DNA from: Bradyrhizobium nitroreducens
GTDB taxonomy: Bacteria > Pseudomonadota > Alphaproteobacteria > Rhizobiales > Xanthobacteraceae
DNA: 64,000 nt
Direction: 5' to 3'
Assembly: GCF_002776695.1 (NCBI RefSeq)
Contig: NZ_LFJC01000003.1
Coordinates: 333,578-397,577, forward strand
In this document: positions 1-8,280 of the stretch, one piece after another
Numbering within the stretch: position 1 is the first letter of the stretch
Layout of the letters: each line of letters opens with the position of its first letter
Made by a program: the position numbers and the translations under genes
Notes under the pieces: generated by a model
The model's input: only the letters and a program-made list of their open reading frames with translations
What the model was told of the DNA's origin: nothing
Databases searched by the model: none

Positions 1-1080
1 CTCGACGAAGGCACGCAGCGCCTTCCGGGCGGATGTCAGCTTCGAAAACTCCGGGATGGTCTGGAACGACGACGCACGGGGCAGCACCTTCATGCCCCTG
101 GAGAGCTGCTTCCAGTCGCGCCGTCCGAGATATTCGCGCTCACGCTCCGCGCGCGGCGCAGCCTCCTCGATCGTATCGAGCCAGCCGTCGGCGTGCGCCG
201 GGACGCCCGCATCGGCGATCCATTTGGCGCGCCCGCAATAGTCGAACAGGCTCGCGCGCTTGCCGCGTTTGCCGGCAAGGCCGAGCCGCTCCGACATCGG
301 GTCGACGAGAAGCTCCTTGGTCTCGAAGATGATCCTGTGCTCGTTCGGATCGAACGCAACGATCCTTCTGATCGCGCGATCCGAGTGCTCGATCCGGAAC
401 GGCCCCAGCGCGCCCGCGGGAAAGATCTCGAAGGTCTGGCCATGGAACAGCGCCCCGCCCGGATAATCCGGCTCGTCGTCGAGATCGTATCCGAGGGACT
501 CCAGGCGCGCCTCGAGATCGCCCTCGGAGAAGGTGCCGCCAACCTTCAAGCTCACGCTCAGGCGCGACAGGCTCGCCGGCGGCGGCAGGCGCTCCATCAC
601 GGCTTCCGCCGTCGAGACGAGAAACAGCGGCTTCTTGGATTTCGCGAGGCGCCTCAGGACGGAGGCTCTGCGCCCCGCGAGTTCGTGCGACGGCTCCAGC
701 TGATCGAACGGCAAGGTGTTCAAGCGCGGAAACACCAGGACCTCGCAGGAGGAATCGAGCGCGTGAATGACGCTGCCCAGCCGCTCCGCCCTGTTCTCGT
801 TCTCGGCGAGAAAGACGATGCCGCTACGCCCGGACTCTTTCCATTGGCCAAGCAGATGCAGAGCGAGCACCCCGAGCGGCGACGAGGACGAGATCGTGGC
901 TCGCCGCACCGCCTTGCTCGCCCGTGGCGACGTCCTGTTTGGCAACGCTTTGCTTTTCGACGTCCTGTTCGGCAACGTCTTCTTCAGCGACCTCTTAGCC
1001 ACCCGCGCCTTCTTGGTAAGCCTCACTTGAATCCGTTTCTGGTCGTAAACCGTCGTCAACTGAACGCCAGCCGCCCTCAT
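1..1080 (-). CDS. Mfd-like (transcription-repair coupling factor family) protein, N-terminal part, cut by the window edge
   Basis: An open frame on the minus strand runs without a stop from about 1080 to base 1, so only the first 360 or so codons are present. The translation matches the N-terminal UvrB-homology part of Mfd: a strand like GIVFLAENENRAERL, then VFPRLNTLPFDQLEPS, then AGRRASVLRRL, then FLVSTAEAVMERLPPP, and later the GALFHGQTFEIFPAG and FETKELLVDPMSERLG segments. The helicase and RNA polymerase-binding parts lie outside the window. The first 60 residues are basic and contain a duplicated LPNRTS motif, which a normal housekeeping Mfd lacks. This suggests a second, divergent Mfd-family protein rather than the main copy (inference). 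The start is uncertain: ATG 1080, ATG 1104 and GTG 1028 are all in frame and none has a strong ribosome site. Confidence 0.72.
   Translation of the reverse strand, partial: MRAAGVQLTTVYDQKRIQVRLTKKARVAKRSLKKTLPNRTSKSKALPNRTSPRASKAVRRATISSSSPLGVLALHLLGQWKESGRSGIVFLAENENRAERLGSVIHALDSSCEVLVFPRLNTLPFDQLEPSHELAGRRASVLRRLAKSKKPLFLVSTAEAVMERLPPPASLSRLSVSLKVGGTFSEGDLEARLESLGYDLDDEPDYPGGALFHGQTFEIFPAGALGPFRIEHSDRAIRRIVAFDPNEHRIIFETKELLVDPMSERLGLAGKRGKRASLFDYCGRAKWIADAGVPAHADGWLDTIEEAAPRAEREREYLGRRDWKQLSRGMKVLPRASSFQTIPEFSKLTSARKALRAFVE
929..977. repeat. 19-bp direct repeat inside the Mfd-like gene
   Basis: GACGTCCTGTTTGGCAACG at 929-947 recurs at 959-977 with one change (T to C). On the minus strand this gives the duplicated LPNRTS motif in the basic N-terminal extension. 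The 30-bp period keeps the reading frame, so copy number could change without a frameshift. Confidence 0.75.
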
Positions 1081-1283
1081 TCCGATTCGGCGACGTGGCG
1101 CCATGCATATGGGATTTGCCCCGTGAACGCACGCCTGGTGGCAACGTTCAGCGCGGCGCGACGATCCCGACACAAGAGCTGTTTGATCGACGTGGACGGA
1201 ACTGGCGCGGCGCGGGATCTGCGTCTGTCGATGCGACGCTTGGCGTGATTGTAGACGTTCTGCGCACGCAGAGAAACGAAAAA

Positions 1284-1315
1284 CCCCAGCGCTTGGAGCC
1301 ACGCTGGGGCGTTTC
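1284..1315. terminator. Hairpin terminator, possibly bidirectional
   Basis: CCCCAGCG (1284-1291) pairs with CGCTGGGG (1302-1309) around a 10-nt loop. On the minus strand the stem is followed by TTTTTCGTTTC, a good U-tract; on the plus strand by GTTTCG. No recognisable gene lies directly upstream on either strand, so the transcript it ends is unknown. Confidence 0.5.
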
Positions 1316-1372
1316 GTTCAAATGAATTGGTCAAGCAATGACGCCTTCATAGCAGCAACTTCGCCGCTCGCT

Positions 1373-1388
1373 TGTGAACTGGTTCACA
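1373..1388. promoter_or_regulatory. 7-2-7 palindrome, operator-like
   Basis: TGTGAAC (1373-1379) and GTTCACA (1382-1388) are perfect inverted repeats separated by TG. The site lies about 195 bp upstream of the small secreted protein at 1583 in otherwise non-coding DNA. It looks like a dimeric regulator site, but I cannot assign the regulator. Confidence 0.4.
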
Positions 1389-1582
1389 CACCATCCGGCA
1401 AACAAACGGATCGGCCGCGAGCCGGGATTCGGCGCCTGCCGGGCACAGTCGTTCCGGGACTCCCGGCCGGGCGCTGGCCGGGCCGGCACGTCCCGCTCCC
1501 ATCACGCCGGAGCGGAATACCGCACTCCCCGTTTGAGTGCGCACGCACCGCGCGCTACGATGTTCTTTTTACGGAGGCTCAT

Positions 1583-1822
1583 TTGAAACCATTGATTTTC
1601 ATCGCCGCCGCAGCGCTGCTTGCCACGGCTCCCGCCCGCTCACAGGCGCTGGTCGATCCCAGCAAGGTTGCACCCGAATATCGCGAGGCCGCCGAGAAGC
1701 GCCGGGCCGAGCAGTTGCGCCAGCGCGAATGCGCACTGAAGGCGGATCTCGAGAAGGTGCTGCCCAGGGATCGCACCGCCTTTCTGAACCATTGCCTGGA
1801 CGCGATGGCGGCCAAGCAATAG
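1583..1822 (+). CDS. Small secreted protein, 79 aa
   Basis: Short protein with a clear signal peptide (KPLIFIAAAALLATAPARSQA) followed by a charged helical region rich in Glu, Arg and Lys and ending in two cysteine-containing segments (RECALKAD and NHCLDAM), which could form one disulfide in the periplasm. I chose the TTG at 1583 because GGAGG lies five bases upstream (1573-1577) and the signal peptide starts there. The frame stays open upstream to 1322, but that extension is low-complexity and unlike a protein. Function unknown. Confidence 0.7.
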   Translation: MKPLIFIAAAALLATAPARSQALVDPSKVAPEYREAAEKRRAEQLRQRECALKADLEKVLPRDRTAFLNHCLDAMAAKQ

Positions 1823-1945
1823 CGGCCGGAGGACGACGCTTGGCCGCGCGCGTTCTGCGACATCCGGCCGCGAAAGCCTTCAGGCTTTCTTCAGACATTT
1901 GGGATGAGCTGAACGTCCATTTTTCAAAGTCATTGTTGTCCGCGC

Positions 1946-2230
1946 ATGAGTTCGGTCCAAATTCAATGCACGCGGTGCAAGAGCGTATTCCGTGATCGCG
2001 CCGGGCGGTTGCAGGACGGCTATTCCAGGCAATGTCCAAGCTGCGAAGTGGTGCTGTTCTTCGCCGAGGACTCCCAACATCCCTTCATCAAGCGCGCGAT
2101 GCGCAGTGCGCGCAAGGCCCGCAAGGAGATGCGCGAGCTCGAGGCCGCGAGGCTCGCTGCGCCCGAACCGCGGGGCACGCAGTCGAGGAGGTTCGCCGGA
2201 CGGACGCGATCGGCGGAACGCGACGACTAG
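1946..2230 (+). CDS. Small zinc-ribbon protein, 94 aa
   Basis: The N-terminal half is a compact zinc ribbon: two knuckles, CTRCKS near residue 8 and CPSCEV near residue 31, about 20 residues apart, followed by hydrophobic VVLFF. The C-terminal half is a basic helix rich in Arg, Lys and Ala. Such proteins usually bind Zn2+ and sometimes nucleic acid, but no specific role can be read from the sequence. It ends next to the oppositely oriented Nudix gene, so the two are convergent with almost no gap. Confidence 0.7.
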   Translation: MSSVQIQCTRCKSVFRDRAGRLQDGYSRQCPSCEVVLFFAEDSQHPFIKRAMRSARKARKEMRELEAARLAAPEPRGTQSRRFAGRTRSAERDD

Positions 2231-2231
2231 C

Positions 2232-2636
2232 TCACCTCCGCCGCTGCTTCCTGGGAAACAGCCGGTCGCGGATGTAGCGCGAGGTCGGCGTCAGGCGGAG
2301 GCCGCGCGGCTTCTGCCAGGCGGCGCGGTCGATCTCCTTCTTGTCGCCGATCGCCAGCCTGCCCTTGGCCGTCTTGGCAATGAAGATCGCGTCGTTCATC
2401 TTGCGGCCGGAGCGCTTGTTCCTCGCCGTCACTTCCTTCCAGAGGCTGATCCTGCCGAGCTTCAGCTTGGGCAGTTCCTCCTTGATCTCCCGCCGCAGGC
2501 AGTCCTTGTCGGACTCGCGCGCCCGCTTGCGGCCGCCCGGGAACATCCACAGGCCGTCCGACCGGCGTCTGACCAACAATACCTTGCCGCGCCTTGCGGC
2601 AACCAGCTTGGAAGACTTCGCCATTGCTGCCGTCAT
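2232..2636 (-). CDS. Nudix (MutT-family) hydrolase
   Basis: 134-residue single-domain Nudix protein. The Nudix box is complete at about residues 35-57: GGRKRARE, then REIKEEL, which fits G-x5-E-x7-RE-x-x-EE. Family members hydrolyse nucleoside diphosphates linked to another group, for example oxidised nucleotides or capped substrates. The substrate cannot be inferred. The basic C-terminus (RDRLFPRKQ and following arginines) and the very basic overall composition resemble small MutT-like proteins of rhizobia. A shorter start four codons downstream (MAKSSKL) is possible. Confidence 0.85.
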   Translation of the reverse strand: MTAAMAKSSKLVAARRGKVLLVRRRSDGLWMFPGGRKRARESDKDCLRREIKEELPKLKLGRISLWKEVTARNKRSGRKMNDAIFIAKTAKGRLAIGDKKEIDRAAWQKPRGLRLTPTSRYIRDRLFPRKQRRR

Positions 2637-2765
2637 TGAAACAGAATCGTCCCAATCGTAACTTGTCTAGTCGAACAGACAAGTTCGCGGCGTGCTTTGA
2701 TCACAGCTGCGCGCCGTCGGGTCCTGGCGCGGCGCCTCGGGCGAATCGCGCCGGTCGGGGCGAGA

Positions 2766-3851
2766 TCAGCTCTTGCCCGCCCCTGCCCGGTCCTCGGTCC
2801 TGATCCAGTCCATCATCATCTCCCAGGCCACCGACAGGATGATCGGCCCGATGAACAGGCCGACGATGCCGTGGGCGAGCGTGCCGCCGATCACGCCGAC
2901 GAAGATCACGATGGTCGGCGTGGTCAGGCCGCGCCCCATGACGAGCGGCTTCAGCATGGTGTCGATGAAGCCGACGACGACGAGGAACACGGTGAGCAGC
3001 AGCGCCGTGGTGACGTCCTTGGCGGTCCAGATCCAGATGATCACCGGCAGCAGCACGAGGAAGGCGCCGATCTGCACGATCGAGAGCAGCAGCACGATGA
3101 AGGCGAGAAGGCCGGCGCTCGGCACGGCCGCGAGCTTGAAGCCGATGCCGGCGAGCAACGCCTGCACGATCGCGACGCCGATCACGCCCTGCGCCACCGC
3201 GCGGATGGTCGCGCCCGCGAGCCCCAGGAAATGCTCGCTCTGCTCGGGCACGATGCGAAACAGGAAGCCGCGGCCGGCGGCCACGAGCCGCGGCCCATGC
3301 GGGAACAGGAAACCGGCCACGAACACCGAGACCAGAAACTGGAGCGTGCCGACGCCAGCATCGCCTGCGAGCGACAACAGCGGGCCCGCCAGCGGCTGGA
3401 GATAAGGGGCCACCTCTCGCAACACGGCCTGGATGTTATTCAAGGCCTGGTCCCAGAGGTCATAGATCCACGGGCCGACGATCGGCCACGACTTGAGCTG
3501 CTCCGGCGCCGACTGAAGCGCGACGTTGCCGGTGCCGAGCTGGCGCGCCAATTCGCGCACGCCGTCCACCGCGCTGATGCCGAGCCAGGTCGCCGGACCG
3601 ATGACGATGCCGAGCGTGATCAGGGTGAGGATCGCCGCCGCGGTCTTGGGCCGGCCGCCGAGCACCTTGGCGACCCAGCTGAAAGCCGGATAGAACGCAA
3701 CCGCCAGCACGCCGCTCCAGGCCAGGATCGGCACGAACGGGCGGATGATCAGGAAGGTCCAGATGATCAGCAGGGCGAGCAGGCCGAGCCGGATCACGAG
3801 CTGGATGATGTCCTCTCCCGTCAGGAGCTGACGGAGACTTTTCACGGGCAC
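2766..3851 (-). CDS. AI-2E family (PerM/YdiK-type) membrane transporter
   Basis: 361-residue polytopic inner-membrane protein of the AI-2E exporter family. It has paired hydrophobic segments near the N-terminus (residues 16-60), a central periplasmic or amphipathic region (about 95-165), and a run of C-terminal membrane helices with the family's typical pattern (LIGPIILSVAWEM near the end). Members export autoinducer-2, act as Na+/H+ antiporters or are of unknown function, so the substrate stays open. The start is GTG 3851, preceded by GGAAAG; a second in-frame GTG follows two codons later. Confidence 0.85.
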   Translation of the reverse strand: MPVKSLRQLLTGEDIIQLVIRLGLLALLIIWTFLIIRPFVPILAWSGVLAVAFYPAFSWVAKVLGGRPKTAAAILTLITLGIVIGPATWLGISAVDGVRELARQLGTGNVALQSAPEQLKSWPIVGPWIYDLWDQALNNIQAVLREVAPYLQPLAGPLLSLAGDAGVGTLQFLVSVFVAGFLFPHGPRLVAAGRGFLFRIVPEQSEHFLGLAGATIRAVAQGVIGVAIVQALLAGIGFKLAAVPSAGLLAFIVLLLSIVQIGAFLVLLPVIIWIWTAKDVTTALLLTVFLVVVGFIDTMLKPLVMGRGLTTPTIVIFVGVIGGTLAHGIVGLFIGPIILSVAWEMMMDWIRTEDRAGAGKS

Positions 3852-3996
3852 TGCTTTCCTTGCGGCATGAACGCAACTTCGGGCGCTTGCGAGGCCTGTC
3901 CGTTATTGCCAGCAACGCATCCGGCGTCAAGACGACTGGAACCGCCCCGGGGCCCGCGATGAGGGACACATCGGACCATTCTGCATTCGAAAGACG

Positions 3997-4137
3997 ATGA
4001 CACGGCCTCCGAGACAGCTCGCCGAACACGTTGGGATGCATCTCGGCATCCACTATTCCCTCAAGCCCAATGCCGCGCCACGCTATTGGCGCTATGTCTA
4101 TGCCGTCGCCGACAGGGTCCGCTCCGGGCTTGGCTAA
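3997..4137 (+). CDS. Possible small protein, 46 aa
   Basis: ATG 3997 opens a 46-codon frame ending at TAA 4135. The translation has an ordinary soluble composition (HLGIHYSLKPNAAPRYWRYV) unlike the Arg/Pro/Ala-rich shadows of this GC-rich DNA. No domain is recognised and no strong ribosome site is visible. It may be a conserved short protein or chance. Confidence 0.35.
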   Translation: MTRPPRQLAEHVGMHLGIHYSLKPNAAPRYWRYVYAVADRVRSGLG

Positions 4138-4228
4138 CGCCCGTTAACCGGATTTCCGCCGGCCCATTTACGCCGTTGCAAACGCCCGCAACTAGCCTGG
4201 ATCGAGGTCCCCAAAAACACTGCGTGCA

Positions 4229-4456
4229 ATGGCCAACAGCATCTGGACGATCGAAGAATTCACCTGCACCGGTTGCAGCATGAACTACACCGCGACCAGG
4301 GAGGAGCACAGCGAAGCGCATGCCGGCCACTTCAAGTGCACCATCTGCAGCGGCGTGGTGCACGCCTGGTCCGGCAAGCATCACTTCTTCGGCTGGAAAG
4401 CGGTGACGACGCGGCCGCCTGTGTTCGGACGGCGCTGGGCCGGCGCCGACTGGTAG
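4229..4456 (+). CDS. Small Cys/His-rich zinc-binding protein, 75 aa
   Basis: Contains two CxxC knuckles, CTGC near residue 12 and CTIC near residue 37, with several histidines between and after them (HSEAHAGHFK, HAWSGKHHF), which suggests one bound zinc ion. The C-terminus is Trp/Arg/Pro-rich. It is distinct in sequence from the zinc ribbons at 1946 and 15169. It lies 108 bp upstream of the acetoacetate-CoA ligase gene on the same strand. Function unknown. Confidence 0.75.
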   Translation: MANSIWTIEEFTCTGCSMNYTATREEHSEAHAGHFKCTICSGVVHAWSGKHHFFGWKAVTTRPPVFGRRWAGADW

Positions 4457-4564
4457 GCCCAAGGCAAGGGCGCCTCCCGGTCATTGCGGCCTGCGTGAAC
4501 TGCGGCTTCTGCTCCACTGCGGCACCGGTTAGATTCCCCTTCCCGCAACAGATGCCGATGGCCA

Positions 4565-6613
4565 ATGACCGCTCCTTTCGTTCCCCAGATCGCCCTCTAC
4601 CGCAACTGGCTCGCCGAGCAGCGCGGCCTCTCCTTCGCTGATTACGAGGCGATGCGGCAATGGTCGGTGCGCGATCTCGACGGCTTCTGGCGCAGCATCT
4701 GGGACTATTACGATCTGCAATCGCCGACGCCGTTTCAAGCCGTGCTCACTGAGCGCAAGATGCCGGGCGCGGTCTGGTTTCCGGGCGCGCAGGTCAACTA
4801 TGCCCGGCAGGTGTTCCGGCACGTCGACGCGGCCGATGCCGCCGGCCTGCCCGCGATCGTCAGCAGCGGCGAGGATGGCAGGATCACGGAGACGAGCTGG
4901 CCGGAGCTGCGGCGCAAGGCCGCTGCGCTTGCGCTGCATCTGAAGGACAAGGGCATCAAGCCCGGCGACCGCGTCGCGGCCTATCTGCCCAACATTCCCG
5001 AGACCATTATCGCCTTTCTGGCGAGCGTCAGCATCGGCGCAGTCTGGAGCGTCTGTGCGCCGGACATGGCGGCACCCGCTGTCATCGACCGCTTCAAGCA
5101 GATCGAGCCGAAAGTGCTGATCGCCTGCGACGCAGTCACCTATGCCGGCCGGCGGCACGATCGCAAGGACGTCGTTGCCGAGCTGCGGCGATCGCTGCCA
5201 TCAGTCGCGCATGTCATCCTGCACAGCGAGGCCGGCGCGTCAGTTGCGCCAGATGCCTTGCTCGGCGAGATCACGGCCAAAACCGGCGCTGCGGTCGACG
5301 CGTTCGAGCCGATCTGGCTGCCGTTCGATCATCCGCTCTGGATCGTCTATTCCAGCGGCACCACCGGGCTGCCGAAGCCGATCGTGCACGGCCATGGCGG
5401 CATCGTCATCGTGGTGCTGGCGCTGCTCGGGCTGCACAACGACATCGGCTGCTCGTATCACCCGAACTCGTTCGGCGAGCGCTATCACTGGTACTCGTCG
5501 ACCGGCTGGATCATGTGGAACAGCCAGGTCGGCGGCCTGCTCGGCGGCACCACCTGCTGCATCTTCGACGGCAGCCCCGGCGGCACCAGGGACAAGCCGG
5601 ACTGGACCACGCTGTGGCGCTTCGTCGCGCGCTCGAAGGCGACCTTCTTTGGCGCTGGCGCTGCGTTCTTCGCCAACTGCGCCAAGGCCGAGATCGATCT
5701 TGCCGCATCCGGCGATCTGTCGCGGCTGCGCTGTCTCGGCTCGACCGGCTCGCCGCTCAGCGCCGACACGCAAGGCTGGTTCAACGCCCGCTTTGCGGCG
5801 CTGTCGAACAGCAACGGCAGCAAGGCGCAGGCGGACATCTGGTGGGCCAACATCTCCGGCGGCACCGATTTCGCCGGCGCCTTCATCGGCGGCAATCGCG
5901 AGCTGCCGCAGACGCCGGGCGCGATGCAATGCCGCCTGCTGGGCGCGGCCGTCGAGGCCTTCAGCGAGCAGGGCCGCGCCGTCACGGACGAGGTCGGCGA
6001 GCTCGTCTGCACCGAACCGATGCCGTCGATGCCGCTGTATTTCTGGAACGACAAGGACGGCGCGCGCTATCGCGCCAGCTATTTCGAGACCTATCCGGAC
6101 AACTTTGACGGCAGCGGCCGTGGGCCGGTGTGGCGGCACGGCGACTGGCTCAAGATCAATCTTGATGGATCCTGCATCATCTACGGCCGCAGCGATGCCA
6201 CCATCAACCGCCATGGCCTGCGCATGGGCACCAGCGAGCTCTATTCCGCGATCGAGGCGCTGCCGGACGTGCTGGATTCCCTCGTCGTCGACCTCGAATA
6301 TCTCGGTCGCGACAGCTACATGCCGCTGTTCGTGGTGCTGCGCGAGGGCGTGGCGCTCGACGCCGCGATGCAGGCCAGGATCAACAAGGCGATCGAGTCC
6401 GACCTGTCGCGCCGCTTCTTGCCGAACGAGATCTTTGCCGTCGCCGAGATCCCCCGCACGCTCTCCGGCAAGAAGCAGGAGCTGCCGATCAAGAAGCTCC
6501 TGCTTGGCCAGCCCGTCGAAAAGGTCATCAACAAGGAGGCGATGGCCAACCCCGCCTGCCTCGACTGGTATCTCGCCTTCGCGCGCGACTATCTGGCGCG
6601 GACCGCGGCGTGA
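4565..6613 (+). CDS. Acetoacetate--CoA ligase (acetoacetyl-CoA synthetase)
   Basis: 682-residue ANL-superfamily enzyme that activates acetoacetate with ATP and CoA to acetoacetyl-CoA, linking ketone-body or polyhydroxybutyrate turnover to central metabolism. The length and the N-terminal acetyl-CoA-synthetase-like region (DGFWRSIWDYYDLQSP) fit the acetoacetyl-CoA synthetase subfamily. The P-loop motif YSSGTTGLPKPI is at about residues 259-270. The C-terminal catalytic lysine lies in LSGKKQELPIKKLL near residue 634. Rhizobia use such an enzyme (AcsA2) when growing on acetoacetate or hydroxybutyrate. No regulatory gene is adjacent. Confidence 0.9.
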   Translation: MTAPFVPQIALYRNWLAEQRGLSFADYEAMRQWSVRDLDGFWRSIWDYYDLQSPTPFQAVLTERKMPGAVWFPGAQVNYARQVFRHVDAADAAGLPAIVSSGEDGRITETSWPELRRKAAALALHLKDKGIKPGDRVAAYLPNIPETIIAFLASVSIGAVWSVCAPDMAAPAVIDRFKQIEPKVLIACDAVTYAGRRHDRKDVVAELRRSLPSVAHVILHSEAGASVAPDALLGEITAKTGAAVDAFEPIWLPFDHPLWIVYSSGTTGLPKPIVHGHGGIVIVVLALLGLHNDIGCSYHPNSFGERYHWYSSTGWIMWNSQVGGLLGGTTCCIFDGSPGGTRDKPDWTTLWRFVARSKATFFGAGAAFFANCAKAEIDLAASGDLSRLRCLGSTGSPLSADTQGWFNARFAALSNSNGSKAQADIWWANISGGTDFAGAFIGGNRELPQTPGAMQCRLLGAAVEAFSEQGRAVTDEVGELVCTEPMPSMPLYFWNDKDGARYRASYFETYPDNFDGSGRGPVWRHGDWLKINLDGSCIIYGRSDATINRHGLRMGTSELYSAIEALPDVLDSLVVDLEYLGRDSYMPLFVVLREGVALDAAMQARINKAIESDLSRRFLPNEIFAVAEIPRTLSGKKQELPIKKLLLGQPVEKVINKEAMANPACLDWYLAFARDYLARTAA

Positions 6614-6707
6614 GGGATGATCGCCCCAATTGCGCCGGTGTCGTTTGGACTCCGTTCACCGATCGCCGCTAGATCAGGATGGATCCTTCGCGCGCCGAAC
6701 CGCAGAC

Positions 6708-7010
6708 ATGGCCGACCTCAACGCCGTCCTCACAAGGCTCAACGACCGCCTGCTCCGCCTCGAAGGCGAGCTGTTCGTGCTGCGCTCGCTGGCGCGCGCC
6801 ACGCTGACCGCGGGCGACGACCATGCGGTGCGCATGCGCAAGCTGGTCGAAGCCGCAAAGGTCGCGCTCGACGACGAGGCCAGGCGTGAACTCGACAAGC
6901 CGACCCGCAAATATGTCGATGCGGCCGCCGCGCTGGTGGAGGAACTGCTGGTCGAGCCGACACCGGCGCGACCGCTGTTCACGGTGATCGACGGCGGCCG
7001 GCGCGACTAG
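6708..7010 (+). CDS. Conserved helical protein, 100 aa, unknown function
   Basis: The protein is predicted to be almost entirely helical: an N-terminal coiled-coil-like stretch (LNAVLTRLNDRLLRLEGEL) with heptad leucines, followed by acidic and basic helices. There is no signal peptide, membrane segment or known catalytic motif. I start it at ATG 6708 (MADLNAVL) rather than the upstream in-frame ATG 6630, because the stretch in between looks like non-coding DNA. It follows the acetoacetate-CoA ligase on the same strand after 95 bp and may be co-transcribed. Confidence 0.65.
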   Translation: MADLNAVLTRLNDRLLRLEGELFVLRSLARATLTAGDDHAVRMRKLVEAAKVALDDEARRELDKPTRKYVDAAAALVEELLVEPTPARPLFTVIDGGRRD

Positions 7011-7038
7011 AGCGCGCCCGCCCTGGCAGGGCGATCGA

Positions 7039-7464
7039 TTATCGCCCGTACAGTCCGGGCGGTTGCCGGCCATTCCGATAGCATTGACCGTCCGCGTAAT
7101 TGTACGCGAAGCCATCCGGGCAGAGCCCGCCGCGTCGTCCGTAATATTCAGGCTGCCCGTAGGCACCGGGCGCGTGCGCCCCGTTCGGATAGCAGCTGCC
7201 GGTGGAGTAGTTGTAGTCGTAACCGTGCGGGCACAGTCCGCCGCGTCGTCCGTAGTACTCGTGCGGCCCGGGATCGCGCGTGTAGACACCCGGCGCATGA
7301 TAGTCGTTGGGATAGCAGCGGCCGTTCGAGTGGTTGAAATCATAGCCGTCCGGGCAGCGTCCGCCTGGAGCAGCCCTGAACTGAACTTGCTCCACCATGG
7401 GGGCCGGCGATGCCGCGGGCACGGTTGCGAACCCAAGCAGGCCAGCCAGCGCAAGAGCGATCAT
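7039..7464 (-). CDS. Secreted protein with three Cys/Tyr-rich repeats, 141 aa
   Basis: Signal peptide at the N-terminus (ALALAGLLGFATVPAASPA), then three tandem modules of about 40 residues. Each module contains G-G-x-C-P-x-G-[YF]-x-[YF]-N followed about 8 residues later by G-x-C-Y-x-N, and is linked by Tyr/Gly-rich spacers (EYYGRRGG). Two cysteines per repeat suggest one disulfide per module. The gene starts at ATG 7464 behind GGAGGAGAC. It probably acts in the periplasm or at the surface; function unknown. The next minus-strand secreted gene (8277-8561) is also Tyr/Arg-rich but not clearly homologous. Confidence 0.75.
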   Translation of the reverse strand: MIALALAGLLGFATVPAASPAPMVEQVQFRAAPGGRCPDGYDFNHSNGRCYPNDYHAPGVYTRDPGPHEYYGRRGGLCPHGYDYNYSTGSCYPNGAHAPGAYGQPEYYGRRGGLCPDGFAYNYADGQCYRNGRQPPGLYGR

Positions 7465-7617
7465 GACGTCTCCTCCAAATCACGGGGACAAAGCCTAGCA
7501 GGATTCGTGTCCCACGAAACGACCTCGGGGGATTGAGCCATGGCCGGCCTGAACCATGCATGAACCGGTCCGGGGCTGCGACGATGCGTCGTCCCCAGCG
7601 CGCGGCGCGAGAACCCT

Positions 7618-7836
7618 TTAGATCGGCGCGGAATTCTCTGCCTTGAGCCGGCTGAGGCCCGCCTCGATGATCGCGATCTCTTCATCGATCTGACCGATCG
7701 GCAGGCTGAAATCATAGCCGGACCTGCTCTTCAGATCGACCGCGAGCCGCTGCCTGTGCATCATCAGCTCGTCGAGCCCGCGGCGGTTCTTCAGCCGCAC
7801 ATAGCTGTCGACGATCTGCTCAATGGCGCGCGGCAT
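7618..7836 (-). CDS. Conserved hypothetical protein, 72 aa
   Basis: Small helical protein (AIEQIVDSYVRLKNRRGLDEL, then QIDEEIAIIEAGLSRLKAE) with no signal peptide or cysteine motif. The start is uncertain: ATG 7836 (MPRAIEQ) gives the part that looks like real protein, and the frame is open to 7872. The composition resembles small cytoplasmic Bradyrhizobium proteins of unknown function. Confidence 0.55.
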   Translation of the reverse strand: MPRAIEQIVDSYVRLKNRRGLDELMMHRQRLAVDLKSRSGYDFSLPIGQIDEEIAIIEAGLSRLKAENSAPI

Positions 7837-7992
7837 GAAATGTGTCCCGGCGAAAACATCCGCGCGGCGCACCCACGCCGGCGGGACATTTTCGATGTCG
7901 CGGTACGCAATACAAATCCGCGACGGATTCGTCGATACGCCGGGCGGGTTGAGATCGCGTTACCAGGCGATGATTTCGCGACACGCGGTACG

Positions 7993-8022
7993 AAAAGGCC
8001 GCTGACGATCGCGCCAGCGGCC
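7993..8022 (-). terminator. Rho-independent terminator on the minus strand, possibly ending a small RNA
   Basis: On the minus strand GGCCGCTG (8022-8015) and CAGCGGCC (8004-7997) form a perfect 8-bp stem around a 10-nt loop, followed by TTTTCG. It lies in a 440-bp gap between the minus-strand genes at 7618-7836 and 8277-8561. It may end the 8277-8561 transcript or an unannotated small RNA from about 8030-8150. Confidence 0.5.
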
Positions 8023-8173
8023 CAAGCCGGGTTCAAAAACGGATACGGATTGAAATGTCGCCAGCCCCGGTAGGCGCACTCTTATCAGCCGGCCCAGCCG
8101 ACCTCTGTTAAAAACGAAACACAGGAACCGACCTATCCGCCGCTTGCCGCCCCACCGTGGCCGCGCGGCAACG

Positions 8174-8280
8174 CTAGAGCGTTTTCGAGCGAAGTGAACA
8201 CCGGTTCGCGTGAAGAAAACGCGTCAAAACAAGAATCTAGAGCTTCGGTTCCGATTCAATCAGAACCGAAAATGCTCTAG
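8174..8280. repeat. 107-bp dispersed foldback repeat with CTAGAGC ends
   Basis: The element begins CTAGAGCGTTTTCG and ends CGAAAATGCTCTAG, a 14-bp terminal inverted repeat with one mismatch. Inside it has a second hairpin, CGGTTCCGATT paired with ATCAGAACCG around a CA loop. I recognise this as a family found many times in Bradyrhizobium-lineage genomes. Here its right end overlaps the stop codon of the neighbouring minus-strand gene. The rest of the 7837-8173 gap holds only the hairpin at 7993-8022 and no gene I can support. Confidence 0.8.

Noticed and set aside
193..1248. 351-codon plus-strand open frame opposite the Mfd-like gene
   Set aside because: Arg/Ala/Gly-rich composition of a shadow frame; the minus strand encodes recognisable Mfd-family sequence.
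2697..3962. 421-codon plus-strand open frame
   Set aside because: Antisense shadow of the AI-2E-family transporter; Asp/His/Arg-rich and without domain similarity.
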